Shown: positions 17,626 to 25,715 of the stretch, one piece after another
How positions within the stretch are numbered: the stretch's first letter is position 1
How the letters are laid out: every line of letters begins with the position of its first letter
Source of the DNA: PALSA-610 sp038213435
GTDB taxonomy: Bacteria; Actinomycetota; Acidimicrobiia; IMCC26256; PALSA-610
DNA: 64,000 bases
Direction of reading: 5' to 3'
Assembly (NCBI GenBank): GCA_038213435.1
Contig: JBBQTI010000003.1
Span: 77,703-141,702 of the forward strand
Notes under the pieces: model-generated
Seen by the model: the letters and a program-made list of their open reading frames with translations, nothing else
Databases searched by the model: none
What the model was told of the DNA's origin: nothing
Made by a program: the position numbers and the translations under genes

Positions 17626-18303
17626 ATGGACATGACATCGAGCTCATCATCCCCGGCCACCGACGGAAGCCCTTTCCACCTCGACATCGATCCCCGCCCA
17701 CTCTTTGCGGCCGCGACGACGACCGCGACGGACGTGATCACCGCCGTGCGCGCCGATCAGCTCACGAATCCCACCCCGTGCACCGAGTACGACGTCCGCC
17801 AGCTGCTCCGCCACCTCGTCGGCGTGCTTCCCCGGGTCGCGGCGATGGGTCGCGGCGACGACCCGATGCGCGTCACCGCTCCCGAGATCGACGGCATCGC
17901 CGACGACGAGGTGACGCCGGCCTGGCTCGCCGCGGTCGCGGAGGCCGAGGCGGCGTGGGCCGACGGGTCCGCGCTCGAGCGCACGATCGTGTTGCCATGG
18001 GCGACCGACACCGGTGCCGCCGCGCTCCTCGGTTACGTCAACGAGGTCACCGTGCACACGTGGGACATCGCCCGCGCGACGGGACAGACTCCCGCGTGGA
18101 ACCAGGAGGCAGTCGAGAACGCGTACGCGCTCATGCGCACCTGGCTGCCGGGCGAAGGCCGCGCCGAGATCTTCGCCGAGGTGCGCAAGAACATGGGGCC
18201 GGCTGCGGCGTCCGCGCCTGACGCGTTCGCCGAGGTCGTCCCCGTGCGCGACGACGCGCCGCTCATCGACCTGCTTGTCGCGTGGAACGGCCGCCGCCCC
18301 TGA
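17626..18303 (+). CDS. TIGR03086-family (mycothiol/DinB-like) metal-binding protein
   Basis: About 225 residues. Signature segments are NPTPCTEYDVRQLLRHLVG and VNEVTVHTWDIARATGQ, paralogous to the gene at 16065. The start at ATG 17626 (MDMTSSS) is chosen; an in-frame ATG at 17596 lies directly against AGGAG, too close to be used, although that AGGAG could be an operator or leader feature. Sits head to head with the WYL regulator, which probably regulates it. Confidence 0.8.
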   Translation: MDMTSSSSSPATDGSPFHLDIDPRPLFAAATTTATDVITAVRADQLTNPTPCTEYDVRQLLRHLVGVLPRVAAMGRGDDPMRVTAPEIDGIADDEVTPAWLAAVAEAEAAWADGSALERTIVLPWATDTGAAALLGYVNEVTVHTWDIARATGQTPAWNQEAVENAYALMRTWLPGEGRAEIFAEVRKNMGPAAASAPDAFAEVVPVRDDAPLIDLLVAWNGRRP

Positions 18304-18335
18304 CACCGAATCGCACCGCAGGTAGCGTGACCGAC

Positions 18336-18713
18336 ATGCTCGACCACCTTTCCATTCAATGCGACGACGCCGCCGAGAGCGCGCGGTTCTACGACGCGGT
18401 GCTCGCGCCGCTCGGCGGCAAGCGCATCTTGGACTTCGGCAGCGTCATCGGCTACGGAACCACCCGGCCGAGGTTCTGGATCGGGGCCCGCGCCGACGAG
18501 ATCCCGAACCGGCAATCGCACATCGCCTTTGTTGCGCTCGAGCGATCAGCGGTCGACGCATTCGTCGCGGCCGCGGTCGCGCAGGGTGCCGAGGTGCTAC
18601 ACGAGCCGCGCGTCTGGCCCGAGTACCACCCGGATTATTACGGCGGCTTCGTACGCGACCCCGACGGCAACAATGTCGAGGCCGTCTGTCACGCGGCCTC
18701 GAACGAGCGCTGA
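18336..18713 (+). CDS. VOC family protein (glyoxalase/dioxygenase-like)
   Basis: A 125-residue single-domain vicinal-oxygen-chelate protein. It begins MLDHLSIQCDDAAESARFYD, includes RQSHIAFVALERSAVDAFVA and ends in FVRDPDGNNVEAVCH, where the Glu of NNVEAV is a typical metal ligand. GTG at 18327 (VTDMLDHL) is an equally possible start. Follows the TIGR03086 gene by 32 bp on the same strand. Substrate unknown. Confidence 0.82.
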   Translation: MLDHLSIQCDDAAESARFYDAVLAPLGGKRILDFGSVIGYGTTRPRFWIGARADEIPNRQSHIAFVALERSAVDAFVAAAVAQGAEVLHEPRVWPEYHPDYYGGFVRDPDGNNVEAVCHAASNER

Positions 18714-18720
18714 CTCCGAG

Positions 18721-18861
18721 TTACGCCGCGAGCGTCGCCCTGAGCTCCCACAACAGCTCGGCGTCGTCGTGCCAAAGCCGACCGTTGGTCTCGAGGAACG
18801 TGCGCCGCGCGACGAACGCGCAGTCGAACAGGTAGCCGAGGCGAGCTGTGTTGTCGACGAT
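18721..18861 (-). pseudogene. possible small gene remnant between the VOC and hypothetical genes
   Basis: On the minus strand 46 codons are open between a TAG at 18862-18864 and TAA at 18721. The translation (segments ARLGYLFDCAFVARRTFLET and GRLWHDDAELLWELRATLAA) looks protein-like, but there is no ATG, GTG or TTG near its 5' end. It may be the tail of a gene whose 5' part was lost. Low confidence. Confidence 0.25.
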
Positions 18862-18866
18862 CTACG

Positions 18867-19709
18867 TCACCACAGTTCGTCGGCGTACTTGTCGGTGCCG
18901 ACGACCGTCCGGAAGAAGGGCGCGACGAGGCGCACGGTCGCGAGGTCGCCGGCGTCGATGCTGTCGGTGTACGCGCGCACTGCGGGCAGCGCCTCCCGCA
19001 CGTCGCCCGACACGAGGAAGAGCTGGCACAAGCGTTCCGGGCCGCCGGCCTTGCTCCCGAGGTCCATCGGGACGTCGCGCGGGTCGTTCTCACCGGCCGA
19101 CGGAGTCCACGAGTTCGCGATCTCGATCGGCGACTGCGCGAGCAGCTGCGGCGCGCGGGAGCCCGCCAGCTCATCGTGCAGCGCGCGGGCATCTCGCCCA
19201 CCGCGCGCGTCGAACCATGCGATGACGAGGCCGTCGTAGCCGTGGTCGAGCGCGAGCTCGATCGGCACCGGGTCGGCGTCGCGGTACACGGCGCCGAGGT
19301 GGTCGAACAAGACGGTGTGCGTGTGCCGTCGCTCGGCGAATCCGCGTCCCTGCGCGTAGAGCTCGCGCACCTGATGCCGCGCCCACACGTCGAAGTGGTC
19401 GGTGTGGTGCCCGCGCTCCACGAAGTAGATCGCGACGTACGAACCCGCGTCGGGCGGCGACGCAACAGTCTCGTCGTCGCCGGGCCAGCGCGCGTCCTTC
19501 AACGCGCGCGTCGCAACCCAACGACTGCCGGCGAAGAGGAAGGGACCGATCATGCAACCGGCGTAGAAGTGATCGCGCTCGTACCACCGGTTGTACGCGG
19601 CCTCGTAGCCGCGGTTCGGATCGACGAGTGTCAGCAGCATGCTGCCGACCTTGACGCGGTAGTCGTCGGCCCCGCCGACCTCGAGCGGATACGGCACGCG
19701 CACCTCCAC
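18867..19709 (-). CDS. conserved hypothetical protein (EthD/dimeric-barrel-like pattern)
   Basis: About 280 residues. No clear catalytic motif. The N-terminal part MLLTLVDPNRGYEAAYNRWY and ERDHFYAGCMIGPFLFAG resembles ferredoxin-like dimeric alpha/beta-barrel proteins, and a second similar half appears around LVIAWFDARGG and the LCQLFLVSGDVREALPAVRA segment, so it could be an internal duplication. GTG at 19709 is the farthest plausible start; ATG at 19637 (MLLTLV) is an alternative. It diverges from the serine hydrolase gene 42 bp away. Confidence 0.6.
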   Translation of the reverse strand: MEVRVPYPLEVGGADDYRVKVGSMLLTLVDPNRGYEAAYNRWYERDHFYAGCMIGPFLFAGSRWVATRALKDARWPGDDETVASPPDAGSYVAIYFVERGHHTDHFDVWARHQVRELYAQGRGFAERRHTHTVLFDHLGAVYRDADPVPIELALDHGYDGLVIAWFDARGGRDARALHDELAGSRAPQLLAQSPIEIANSWTPSAGENDPRDVPMDLGSKAGGPERLCQLFLVSGDVREALPAVRAYTDSIDAGDLATVRLVAPFFRTVVGTDKYADELW

Positions 19710-19751
19710 GGCGGCTGGACGAGAGCGACGGCACCATAGGAGACTCGCCCC

Positions 19752-20810
19752 GTGGATTTCGATCCGATGCTCGAGGCCGCCCGGAAGCTGGTCGACGACG
19801 GCATCACGCCCGCGTGCCAGCTCGCGGTGGCGCGCGCCGGCGACATCGTGTGCCTCGAGACCTTCGGCGCGGCGACGAACGACACCCGCTTTTGCGTTTT
19901 CTCCGCGACGAAACCGATCGTCGCCTCGGCCGTCTGGCTGTTGATCGGCGAGGGGCTGCTCGACCCGAGCCGGCCGGTCGCGCACTACATCCCCGAGTTC
20001 GCGTCGAACGGCAAGGAGACCGTCACCGTCGAGCAGGTCCTGCTCCACACCGCAGGATTCCCGAACGCGCCGATGGACCCGATCGAAGGCGGCGACGCGG
20101 TGACACGCGTCAAGCGCTTCACCGAATGGAGCCTCGAGTGGGAGCCGGGCTCACGCTTCGAGTATCACGCGCTCGCCGCGCACTGGGTGCTCGCCGAGCT
20201 CATCGAACGCCTGAGCGGGCACGACTTCCGCGACTACATCGAGGAGCGGGTGTGCGCGCCGAACGGTCTTCCGCGCGTGCTCGGACTCGACGACGAGGAA
20301 CAAGACGACGTCGCCCCCGGCGTCCCGCTCGGCACCACGCCCCCGGACTCGCCGCTCCCCGTCGTCGACACGATGATCCTCAATCGTCCCGACGTACGCG
20401 CCGCGGGAGTGCCCGGCGGCGGCGCGATCATGACCGCGGCGACGATGGCGCGCTTCTACCAGGCGCTGCTGCACGACTCGAACCACGTGTGGGACGCCGG
20501 CGTGTTGCACGACGCGACGACCAACATTCGCTGCCGGTTTGCCGATCCGCTCATGCACGTCGCGGCGAACCGCTCGATCGGACTCGTCCTCGCCGGCGAC
20601 GACGGCCTGCATCAGTTCCGCTACGGGATGTTCGGCAAGGACAACTCGCCCGGAAGCTTCGGGCACGCCGGCGCCCATTGCCAGGTCGCGTGGGCCGATC
20701 CCGCAACCGGCATCTCGTTCTCGTTCCTGAAGAACGGGCTCCAGGCTGACATGATGGGCGACGCGCTGAACGTGATCCCGATCACCGACGCCGCTGCAGC
20801 ACTTCGCTAG
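19752..20810 (+). CDS. serine hydrolase, beta-lactamase class C/esterase-like
   Basis: A 352-residue protein of the beta-lactamase-related serine hydrolase family. The nucleophile motif S-x-x-K is SATK at residues 51-54. The Tyr motif is EYHALAAHWVL with Tyr138; the Asn of the usual Y-x-N is replaced by Ala140. The third motif region is probably SFGHAGAHCQVAWADP. No signal peptide is evident, so it is more likely an intracellular esterase than a lactamase. GTG at 19752 is followed immediately by a normal N-terminus. Confidence 0.83.
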   Translation: MDFDPMLEAARKLVDDGITPACQLAVARAGDIVCLETFGAATNDTRFCVFSATKPIVASAVWLLIGEGLLDPSRPVAHYIPEFASNGKETVTVEQVLLHTAGFPNAPMDPIEGGDAVTRVKRFTEWSLEWEPGSRFEYHALAAHWVLAELIERLSGHDFRDYIEERVCAPNGLPRVLGLDDEEQDDVAPGVPLGTTPPDSPLPVVDTMILNRPDVRAAGVPGGGAIMTAATMARFYQALLHDSNHVWDAGVLHDATTNIRCRFADPLMHVAANRSIGLVLAGDDGLHQFRYGMFGKDNSPGSFGHAGAHCQVAWADPATGISFSFLKNGLQADMMGDALNVIPITDAAAALR

Positions 20811-20838
20811 ACGTTTCGTAGGACAGAAGGACCCGATC

Positions 20839-21957
20839 GTGCGCACACCGATCGCCGAACAGCTCGACATCGAGTTCCCGATCTTCGCGTTCTCGCACTG
20901 CCGCGACGTGATCGCCGCGGTAAGCCGCGCCGGCGGCTTCGGCGTGCTCGGCGCGCTCGCGTTCACGCCGGAGGAGCTCGAGATCGAGCTGAACTGGATC
21001 GACGAGCACGTCGACGGCAAGCCGTACGGCGTCGACATCGTCATGCCCATGAAGTACATGGGCAAGGGCGGCGGCGACGAGGCGAACTTCGCCAACCTCG
21101 ACGCGATGATCCCGCAAGGCCATCGCGACTTCGTCGACGAGCTGCTGCGCAAGCACGACGTCCCGCCGCTCCCACCCGAGCTCGACGGCGGGGTCATCAA
21201 GGCTGCGGGCCTGAACGTCGACGCGGAGGCGCCCGGCCAGGTCGAGGTCTCGCTTGCGCACCCGGGCGTGAAGATGCTCGTGAACGCGCTCGGACCGCCG
21301 CCGCCCGACATCGTGCAGCTCGCGCACGACCACGGCCTGCTCGTGGGCGCGCTCGTCGGGGCCAAACAGCACGCCGAGCGTCAGGTTGCGATCGGCGTCG
21401 ACGTGATCGTGGCCCAGGGCACCGAGGCGGGCGGCCACTGCGGCGAGATCGCGACGATGGTGCTCATTCCCGAGGTCGTCGACGCGGTGGGTCCCGACGT
21501 CCCCGTCCTCGCCGCCGGTGGCATCGCGACCGGTCGGCAGATGACCGCCGCGCTCGCGCTGGGCGCACAAGGCGTGTGGACGGGTTCGATGTGGCTCACC
21601 GTCGCGGAAGCGAACACCGATCCGGTCATCACGGAACGGCTGCTCGCGGCAACGTCGCGCGACACCGTGCGCTCGCGCGCGTACACGGGCAAGCCCGCGC
21701 GTCAGCTCCGCAGCGCGTGGACCGAGGCGTTCGATGCTCCCGAAGGTCCCGGCACCCTGCCGATGCCACTCCAAGGAATCTTGCACCAGGAAGCCGCGCG
21801 TCGCTTCATGCGCGTCGACAACAAGGAGCTCACCGGCTTCCCCGTCGGCCAGATCGTCGGACGGCTCAACGACGTGCGCCCGACGCGCGACGTGATCTTC
21901 GACATGGTCGAGGAGTGGATTGCGACGACGGAACGCCTCAACACGTTGATGGGCTAA
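20839..21957 (+). CDS. nitronate monooxygenase / 2-nitropropane-dioxygenase-like flavin oxidoreductase
   Basis: A 372-residue FMN-binding TIM barrel. It starts RTPIAEQLDIEFPIFAFSHC, shows GGFGVLGALAFTPEEL, and carries the FMN-phosphate motifs VIVAQGTEAGGHCG and VPVLAAGGIATGRQMTAALA with LGAQGVWTGS. The catalytic His of classical nitronate monooxygenases is not obvious, so it may be another member of the family (for example an enoyl-reductase-like flavoprotein). GTG at 20839 follows AGAAGGA. Its stop overlaps the convergent pyridoxamine-oxidase-like gene by 4 bp. Confidence 0.85.
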   Translation: MRTPIAEQLDIEFPIFAFSHCRDVIAAVSRAGGFGVLGALAFTPEELEIELNWIDEHVDGKPYGVDIVMPMKYMGKGGGDEANFANLDAMIPQGHRDFVDELLRKHDVPPLPPELDGGVIKAAGLNVDAEAPGQVEVSLAHPGVKMLVNALGPPPPDIVQLAHDHGLLVGALVGAKQHAERQVAIGVDVIVAQGTEAGGHCGEIATMVLIPEVVDAVGPDVPVLAAGGIATGRQMTAALALGAQGVWTGSMWLTVAEANTDPVITERLLAATSRDTVRSRAYTGKPARQLRSAWTEAFDAPEGPGTLPMPLQGILHQEAARRFMRVDNKELTGFPVGQIVGRLNDVRPTRDVIFDMVEEWIATTERLNTLMG

Positions 21958-22442
21958 CCCATCGCGGGCAGGCCGAGCTTGCGATGGTCCCAGGTCACCG
22001 TCTTGTCGACGTTCAGCTTCACGACCACGCGCTTGTTCAGCATCGCCTCTACGAACGGCTTGAGCTCTTCGGTGTATGGGGCGTTGTAGCGCTCGAAGAC
22101 GCTGACCCCGAGCTCCCACATCCGGGCGGGGTCGTCGATGATCTCGCCGGTGCCGACGAGTGAGACGCCGCGCAGTTGGTCGTAGGACTCCCCCGCCTCG
22201 ACGAGACAGGTGAGGCGCGGGTCGCGGCGAAGGTTCGTGACCTTCTGCGCCTTGGTCTTGGTCTCGAACGCGACCGCGCCCTCGAGGAACCCGTACCACA
22301 TCGCCACCGAATGGATACTGCCGTCGCGCGAGATCGTCGACATCGTCATCGCATGCCGCTCCGCGAGGAAGGCGTCGACCTCTTCGAGCGTCATCTTGAT
22401 GAGATCACGCTGGTTGACGCCGTGGCCCATGGCGTTGGTCAT
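21954..22442 (-). CDS. pyridoxamine 5'-phosphate oxidase family (flavin/F420-binding) protein
   Basis: A 162-residue split-beta-barrel protein. Characteristic segments are ERHAMTMSTISRDGSIHSVA followed by MWYGFLEGAVAFETKTKAQK, then VTNLRRDPRLTCLVEAGESY and LRGVSLVGTGEI. Members bind FMN or F420; the actinobacterial type is usually F420-linked. ATG at 22442 is chosen; MTLEEVDAFL 17 residues later is also possible. Diverges from the enoyl-CoA hydratase gene at 22513. Confidence 0.82.
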   Translation of the reverse strand: MTNAMGHGVNQRDLIKMTLEEVDAFLAERHAMTMSTISRDGSIHSVAMWYGFLEGAVAFETKTKAQKVTNLRRDPRLTCLVEAGESYDQLRGVSLVGTGEIIDDPARMWELGVSVFERYNAPYTEELKPFVEAMLNKRVVVKLNVDKTVTWDHRKLGLPAMG

Positions 22443-22512
22443 GCGGCTGCTCCTTGGTCGGCGAACTTCACCTTGGTAGGAATGGCGGCGATCAGCCTAG
22501 GTTGAGACCCCT

Positions 22513-23292
22513 ATGGCAGGCACAGTACGGCTCGAGGTCGACGGTGCGATCGCGACGATCGTCAACGACAACCCCGACAAGCACAACGCGTTCGACGACG
22601 ACATGGACGCGCAACTGTTCGGAATCCTCGACACACTCGCGCCGCGCCGCGACATCCGGGCCGTGATCTGGAAGGGAGTCGGGAAGTCGTTCTCGTCGGG
22701 TCGAGACGTCGGCTCGATCGGCGCGATGCAGGTTCCGCTCTCGCACCACGAGCTCATGCGTCGGGGCCACCGCGGCATCCAGCGCGTCTGGGACGTCGAC
22801 GCGCCGGTCATCGTTGCGTGCAAGGGCTGGGTCATGGGCGGGTCGTTCCAGCGTGCGCTCCTCTGCGACGTGCGGGTCGCGGCCGAGGGCACGCGCTTTC
22901 GGTTGCCGGAGGTGACGTACGGAGTGATCCCCGACACCGGTGGCGTCGCGGTGCTCTACGAGATGTGCGGGCACGGCCTGGTGAGCGACATGGTGCTCAC
23001 CGGACGAGTCCTGTCTGCAGAGGAGGCACTGACCCACGGCATCGTGTCGCGCGTCGTGCCGGAAGAGCAGCTCGACGCGACCGTACGCGAGATGGCCGAG
23101 CAGATCGCGGCCGCGCCGGCGGTCACGGTGAAGATGGCGCGCGAGGTGATCAGACACCTTGCGCTGCCGCAGATTCGCAGCTCGATGAACGACGAGATGA
23201 TCTACCAGACCTTCATCAACCGCAGCGACGACTTCGCCGAGATGCGCGACGCTCGCGACGCGAACCGTCCACCGAACTACTCGGGGAGCTGA
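22513..23292 (+). CDS. enoyl-CoA hydratase/isomerase family protein
   Basis: A 259-residue crotonase-fold protein. Oxyanion-hole loop GKSFSSGRDVGSIG and second loop GWVMGGSFQRALLCD; the first canonical Glu is missing (GGSFQRA), the second is present in FRLPEVTYGVIPDTGG. This pattern suggests an isomerase-like or other crotonase activity and not classical hydration. Only one base separates its TGA from the ATG of the dienoyl-CoA-reductase-like gene, so both are translated together, consistent with unsaturated fatty-acid beta-oxidation. Confidence 0.87.
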   Translation: MAGTVRLEVDGAIATIVNDNPDKHNAFDDDMDAQLFGILDTLAPRRDIRAVIWKGVGKSFSSGRDVGSIGAMQVPLSHHELMRRGHRGIQRVWDVDAPVIVACKGWVMGGSFQRALLCDVRVAAEGTRFRLPEVTYGVIPDTGGVAVLYEMCGHGLVSDMVLTGRVLSAEEALTHGIVSRVVPEEQLDATVREMAEQIAAAPAVTVKMAREVIRHLALPQIRSSMNDEMIYQTFINRSDDFAEMRDARDANRPPNYSGS

Positions 23293-23293
23293 G

Positions 23294-24199
23294 ATGGTCG
23301 AGCCCACGAATTCCGACGGTTTGATCGGACTCCCGCAACCGCCGCCCCTCGGCGAGTCCGCACTGCCGCCCGGCACCTTCGGCGGCGTCGCCGCCTTCGT
23401 CACCGGCGCGGGCACCGGACTGGGCAAGGCCATCGCGGCCGAGTTCGCGCGTGTCGGCGCCTCGATCGTGATCGCGAGCCGAAAGCCGGAGCACCTCGAC
23501 GCCGGCCGCGAGGCCATCGAGGCGATCGGCGCGCCGGTTCTCGCCGTCGCGTGCGACATCCGGGACGCGGAACAGATCGCCACCGCGTTCGACGCGGCCG
23601 AGCAACGGTTCGGACTTCCGGGCGTGCTCGTGAACAACGCAGCGGCCAACTTCCCGGTCCCGGCCGAGGACATGTCGCCGAACGCGTGGCGCACGGTGGT
23701 CGACATCACGTTGAACGGCACGTTCTTGTGCTGTCGCGAGTTCGGTCGCCGTCACATCGCGACCGCGACGCCGGGTTCGATCGTCAACGTCGGCGCCTCC
23801 TACGCGTGGACGGGTGGCCCGGGATTCGTGCACTCGGCCGCGGCCAAAGCCGGCGTGAAGAACCTGACCGAGTCGCTCGCGGTCGAGTGGGGTCCGTACG
23901 GCATCCAGGTCAACTCGCTCGTCCCGGGCCTCTTCCCGCACGAGGACATGACGGCCGACATCCGCGGCAACCTCGATCGCACCTCCGACAAGGACGCGTG
24001 CCAACCCGCACTTCGGGTCGGTCAACGCCAGGAGCTCGGCTGGGCGGCCACGTTCCTCGCGTCGCCCTACGCGCGGTTCGTCTCGGGTAACACGCTCGTG
24101 GTCGACGGCGCGAACTGGCAGCGCCGCTCGATGACGAACCCCCCGGTCGTCACGATTCGAGAGCAGATGGGCAAGGGAGCGTTCGCGCTCGACCCGTGA
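23294..24199 (+). CDS. SDR, 2,4-dienoyl-CoA reductase-like
   Basis: A 301-residue short-chain dehydrogenase with TGAGTGLGKAIAAEFARVG, DIRDAEQIATAF and VNNAAANFPVPAEDMSPNAW. The active-site arrangement is that of mitochondrial/peroxisomal dienoyl-CoA reductases: Tyr in GASYAWTGGPGF and Lys in SAAAKAGVKNL are 15 residues apart, in place of the classical Y-x-x-x-K. It would reduce 2,4-dienoyl-CoA with NADPH during beta-oxidation of polyunsaturated acids. Coupled to the hydratase-like gene just upstream. Confidence 0.85.
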   Translation: MVEPTNSDGLIGLPQPPPLGESALPPGTFGGVAAFVTGAGTGLGKAIAAEFARVGASIVIASRKPEHLDAGREAIEAIGAPVLAVACDIRDAEQIATAFDAAEQRFGLPGVLVNNAAANFPVPAEDMSPNAWRTVVDITLNGTFLCCREFGRRHIATATPGSIVNVGASYAWTGGPGFVHSAAAKAGVKNLTESLAVEWGPYGIQVNSLVPGLFPHEDMTADIRGNLDRTSDKDACQPALRVGQRQELGWAATFLASPYARFVSGNTLVVDGANWQRRSMTNPPVVTIREQMGKGAFALDP

Positions 24200-24543
24200 G
24201 CGCAGCGCTTCGTGGAGCATCCGCTGCGGCCGCGCCTCGGCAAAATACGCTCCGCGTCATGACCGTGCGACGGCGCCGCGTTGCCGACGACGAGCAGCAT
24301 CGGCTCGCTGCCGTTCGTCGCACCCGGGATCTCGCCGGTCTCCCGGCCCGCGCGTCGATCGGCGCGATAGAGATCGAGCTGCGTACGCTCGGGTGGCAAC
24401 AGCCCACCACTGCCGCCGCGAACGGCGAGTATCGGAACGCTTCCGCCGGCTGAAGAAAAACGCCTCCGCCGATTCGTTCACGCGACGCTTGATGGCCGGA
24501 ACGGCCCGGCCAGATATACAGCGCAGGAATCGCCGACATCGCG
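24200..24543. other. 344-bp gap between convergent genes, no convincing gene
   Basis: Separates the convergent dienoyl-reductase-like and cupin genes. Short frames exist on both strands but none has a start signal and a protein-like composition. A 7-bp stem (TGGCCGG at 24493-24499 pairing with CCGGCCA at 24506-24512) could act as a weak transcription terminator. It marks the left boundary of the decayed accessory segment. Confidence 0.5.
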
Positions 24544-25086
24544 TCAGCTCACGTTGTGGTGGTTGGCGCCGATGAGCACGACCGCGAGGACGGCGGGCTC
24601 GTTGCCGGTGTTCGACCAACGATGACGAGTGCCGTTTTGTATGTAGGTGTCACCGGGGTTCAGTGCGAGCTTCGCTCCGTTGTCGAGTTCGAGAGTGGCT
24701 TGTCCCGAGAGCACGATTCCGTAGTCGATGGTGGCGGTGGTGTGCATGCCTGGCTCGGCGGGCTCGAGATGCTCGGCCATGCCCGGCAGCTTCTGCTCGA
24801 ACTCGGCCAACGCCGCGTTGATGTCGAGACCCGGCGGAGCGCCGACGCCCCCGTCGGGAGGGATGGTGAAGAATCCGAATCGGAACCCACCGACAGGCGG
24901 GAAGTAGCGGGGGGCGTCGGGTCTTGATCCGTCGTCGGGGAAATTGAGGGTCGAATCGGCACCCCACATGAGATGGAACTCGCTGCCGGGCAGCAACGCC
25001 AACGTCACCGGGGCGACCGGATCGTCACCGACGAAGACTGCGTTTCCGTCTGCGTCATGGCCGGTCACTACTCGCCGCACGTCCAC
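24544..25086 (-). CDS. cupin domain-containing protein
   Basis: A 180-residue protein. The C-terminal half is a cupin: TIDYGIVLSGQATLELDNGA then LNPGDTYIQNGTRHRWSNTG; motif 1 lacks the usual His pair, motif 2 keeps P-G-D...H. The N-terminal 80 residues (VVTGHDADGNAVFVGDDPVA) resemble the cupins next to aromatic or flavonoid-type catabolic genes. GTG at 25086. No gene on its strand directly upstream is intact; the oxidase tail remnant lies 195 bp away. Confidence 0.8.
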   Translation of the reverse strand: MDVRRVVTGHDADGNAVFVGDDPVAPVTLALLPGSEFHLMWGADSTLNFPDDGSRPDAPRYFPPVGGFRFGFFTIPPDGGVGAPPGLDINAALAEFEQKLPGMAEHLEPAEPGMHTTATIDYGIVLSGQATLELDNGAKLALNPGDTYIQNGTRHRWSNTGNEPAVLAVVLIGANHHNVS

Positions 25087-25281
25087 GTCTGATCCCCTCG
25101 TTCGGCTCGTCGGGCGAGAGTACGCGAGTCGGCGCGACGTTCGCGATCGTGTCTGTTCGAGTCGAGGTCGCCGTACGACCTTCGGGTGGATCGCGCCGCG
25201 CCCCTACCCGCGCAGTCGCCTGACCCCAACTGCGCGGCGAGCGGCCCGCAGAAATCGACGGCGGCGGAGCGTCCCAGAGTG

Positions 25282-25380
25282 TCAACCGTTCGGATTGATG
25301 TTCTGGTTGAGATGGAAGATGTTGTCGGGGTCGTAGCGCCGTTTAGCTGGAGCAATCGCCCCCAGTTGGGTCCGTAGCGC
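25282..25380 (-). pseudogene. C-terminal remnant of a berberine-bridge-type FAD-linked oxidase
   Basis: On the minus strand, in a frame different from the YciI gene, about 30 codons end at TGA 25282 and read QLGAIAPAKRRYDPDNIF then HLNQNINPNG. This is the conserved tail of FAD-linked oxidases with a BBE domain (K-x-x-Y-D-P-x-N-x-F-x-x-N-Q-N-I). No upstream part of such an oxidase (FAD-binding domain, H-x-G motif) is present, so this is a leftover of a deletion that brought the YciI gene up against the oxidase tail. Confidence 0.75.
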
Positions 25381-25690
25381 GGGACAGTCGCTCTGCCCCG
25401 ACCAGGAGGATCCACGGCTCGACGCTGACCGTCACGAGTCGCAGTGCCGCGGCCCAGGGGTCCTCGGCGAGGCGGCGATGGATGTCGGCCTCGCTGGCGG
25501 CATCTGCGATCAAAAGGACGCGGATGCGCCCGTGCTCGCTCCCGGTGAGCGGCCCTGCGAACAGGACGACCCCGTCATCTGCCAAGGTGTTCATGAAGGC
25601 TGCGTGGTCGTTTGCCGCGGGCTGCCCGAAGGCACCTTTGCCGTTCGTCCAGCCTGGCCCCGCTTCGCGGATGACGGCGTAGAGGCTCAT
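25343..25690 (-). CDS. YciI-family protein, C-terminus altered by a deletion junction
   Basis: A 115-residue YciI-like (dimeric ferredoxin-fold) protein: MSLYAVIREAGPGWTNGKGA, DHAAFMNTLADDGVVLFAGP and ADIHRRLAEDPWAAALRLVT. The catalytic-type His-Asp pattern of YciI is partly visible (His in NDHAAF). The last ~13 residues (RATDPTGGDCSS) are read out of frame across the oxidase remnant and are not family-like. ATG at 25690 is preceded by AAGGGAG. It lies 25 bp after the methyltransferase gene, so both belong to the PadR-controlled transcript. Confidence 0.78.
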   Translation of the reverse strand: MSLYAVIREAGPGWTNGKGAFGQPAANDHAAFMNTLADDGVVLFAGPLTGSEHGRIRVLLIADAASEADIHRRLAEDPWAAALRLVTVSVEPWILLVGAERLSRATDPTGGDCSS

Positions 25691-25715
25691 TGGTCGCTCC
25701 CTTCGGGTTGGGCCG

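Noticed and set aside
24260..24453. A small gene starting at ATG 24260 on the plus strand
   Set aside because: No Shine-Dalgarno, arginine-rich composition and competing frames of equal quality on the other strand.
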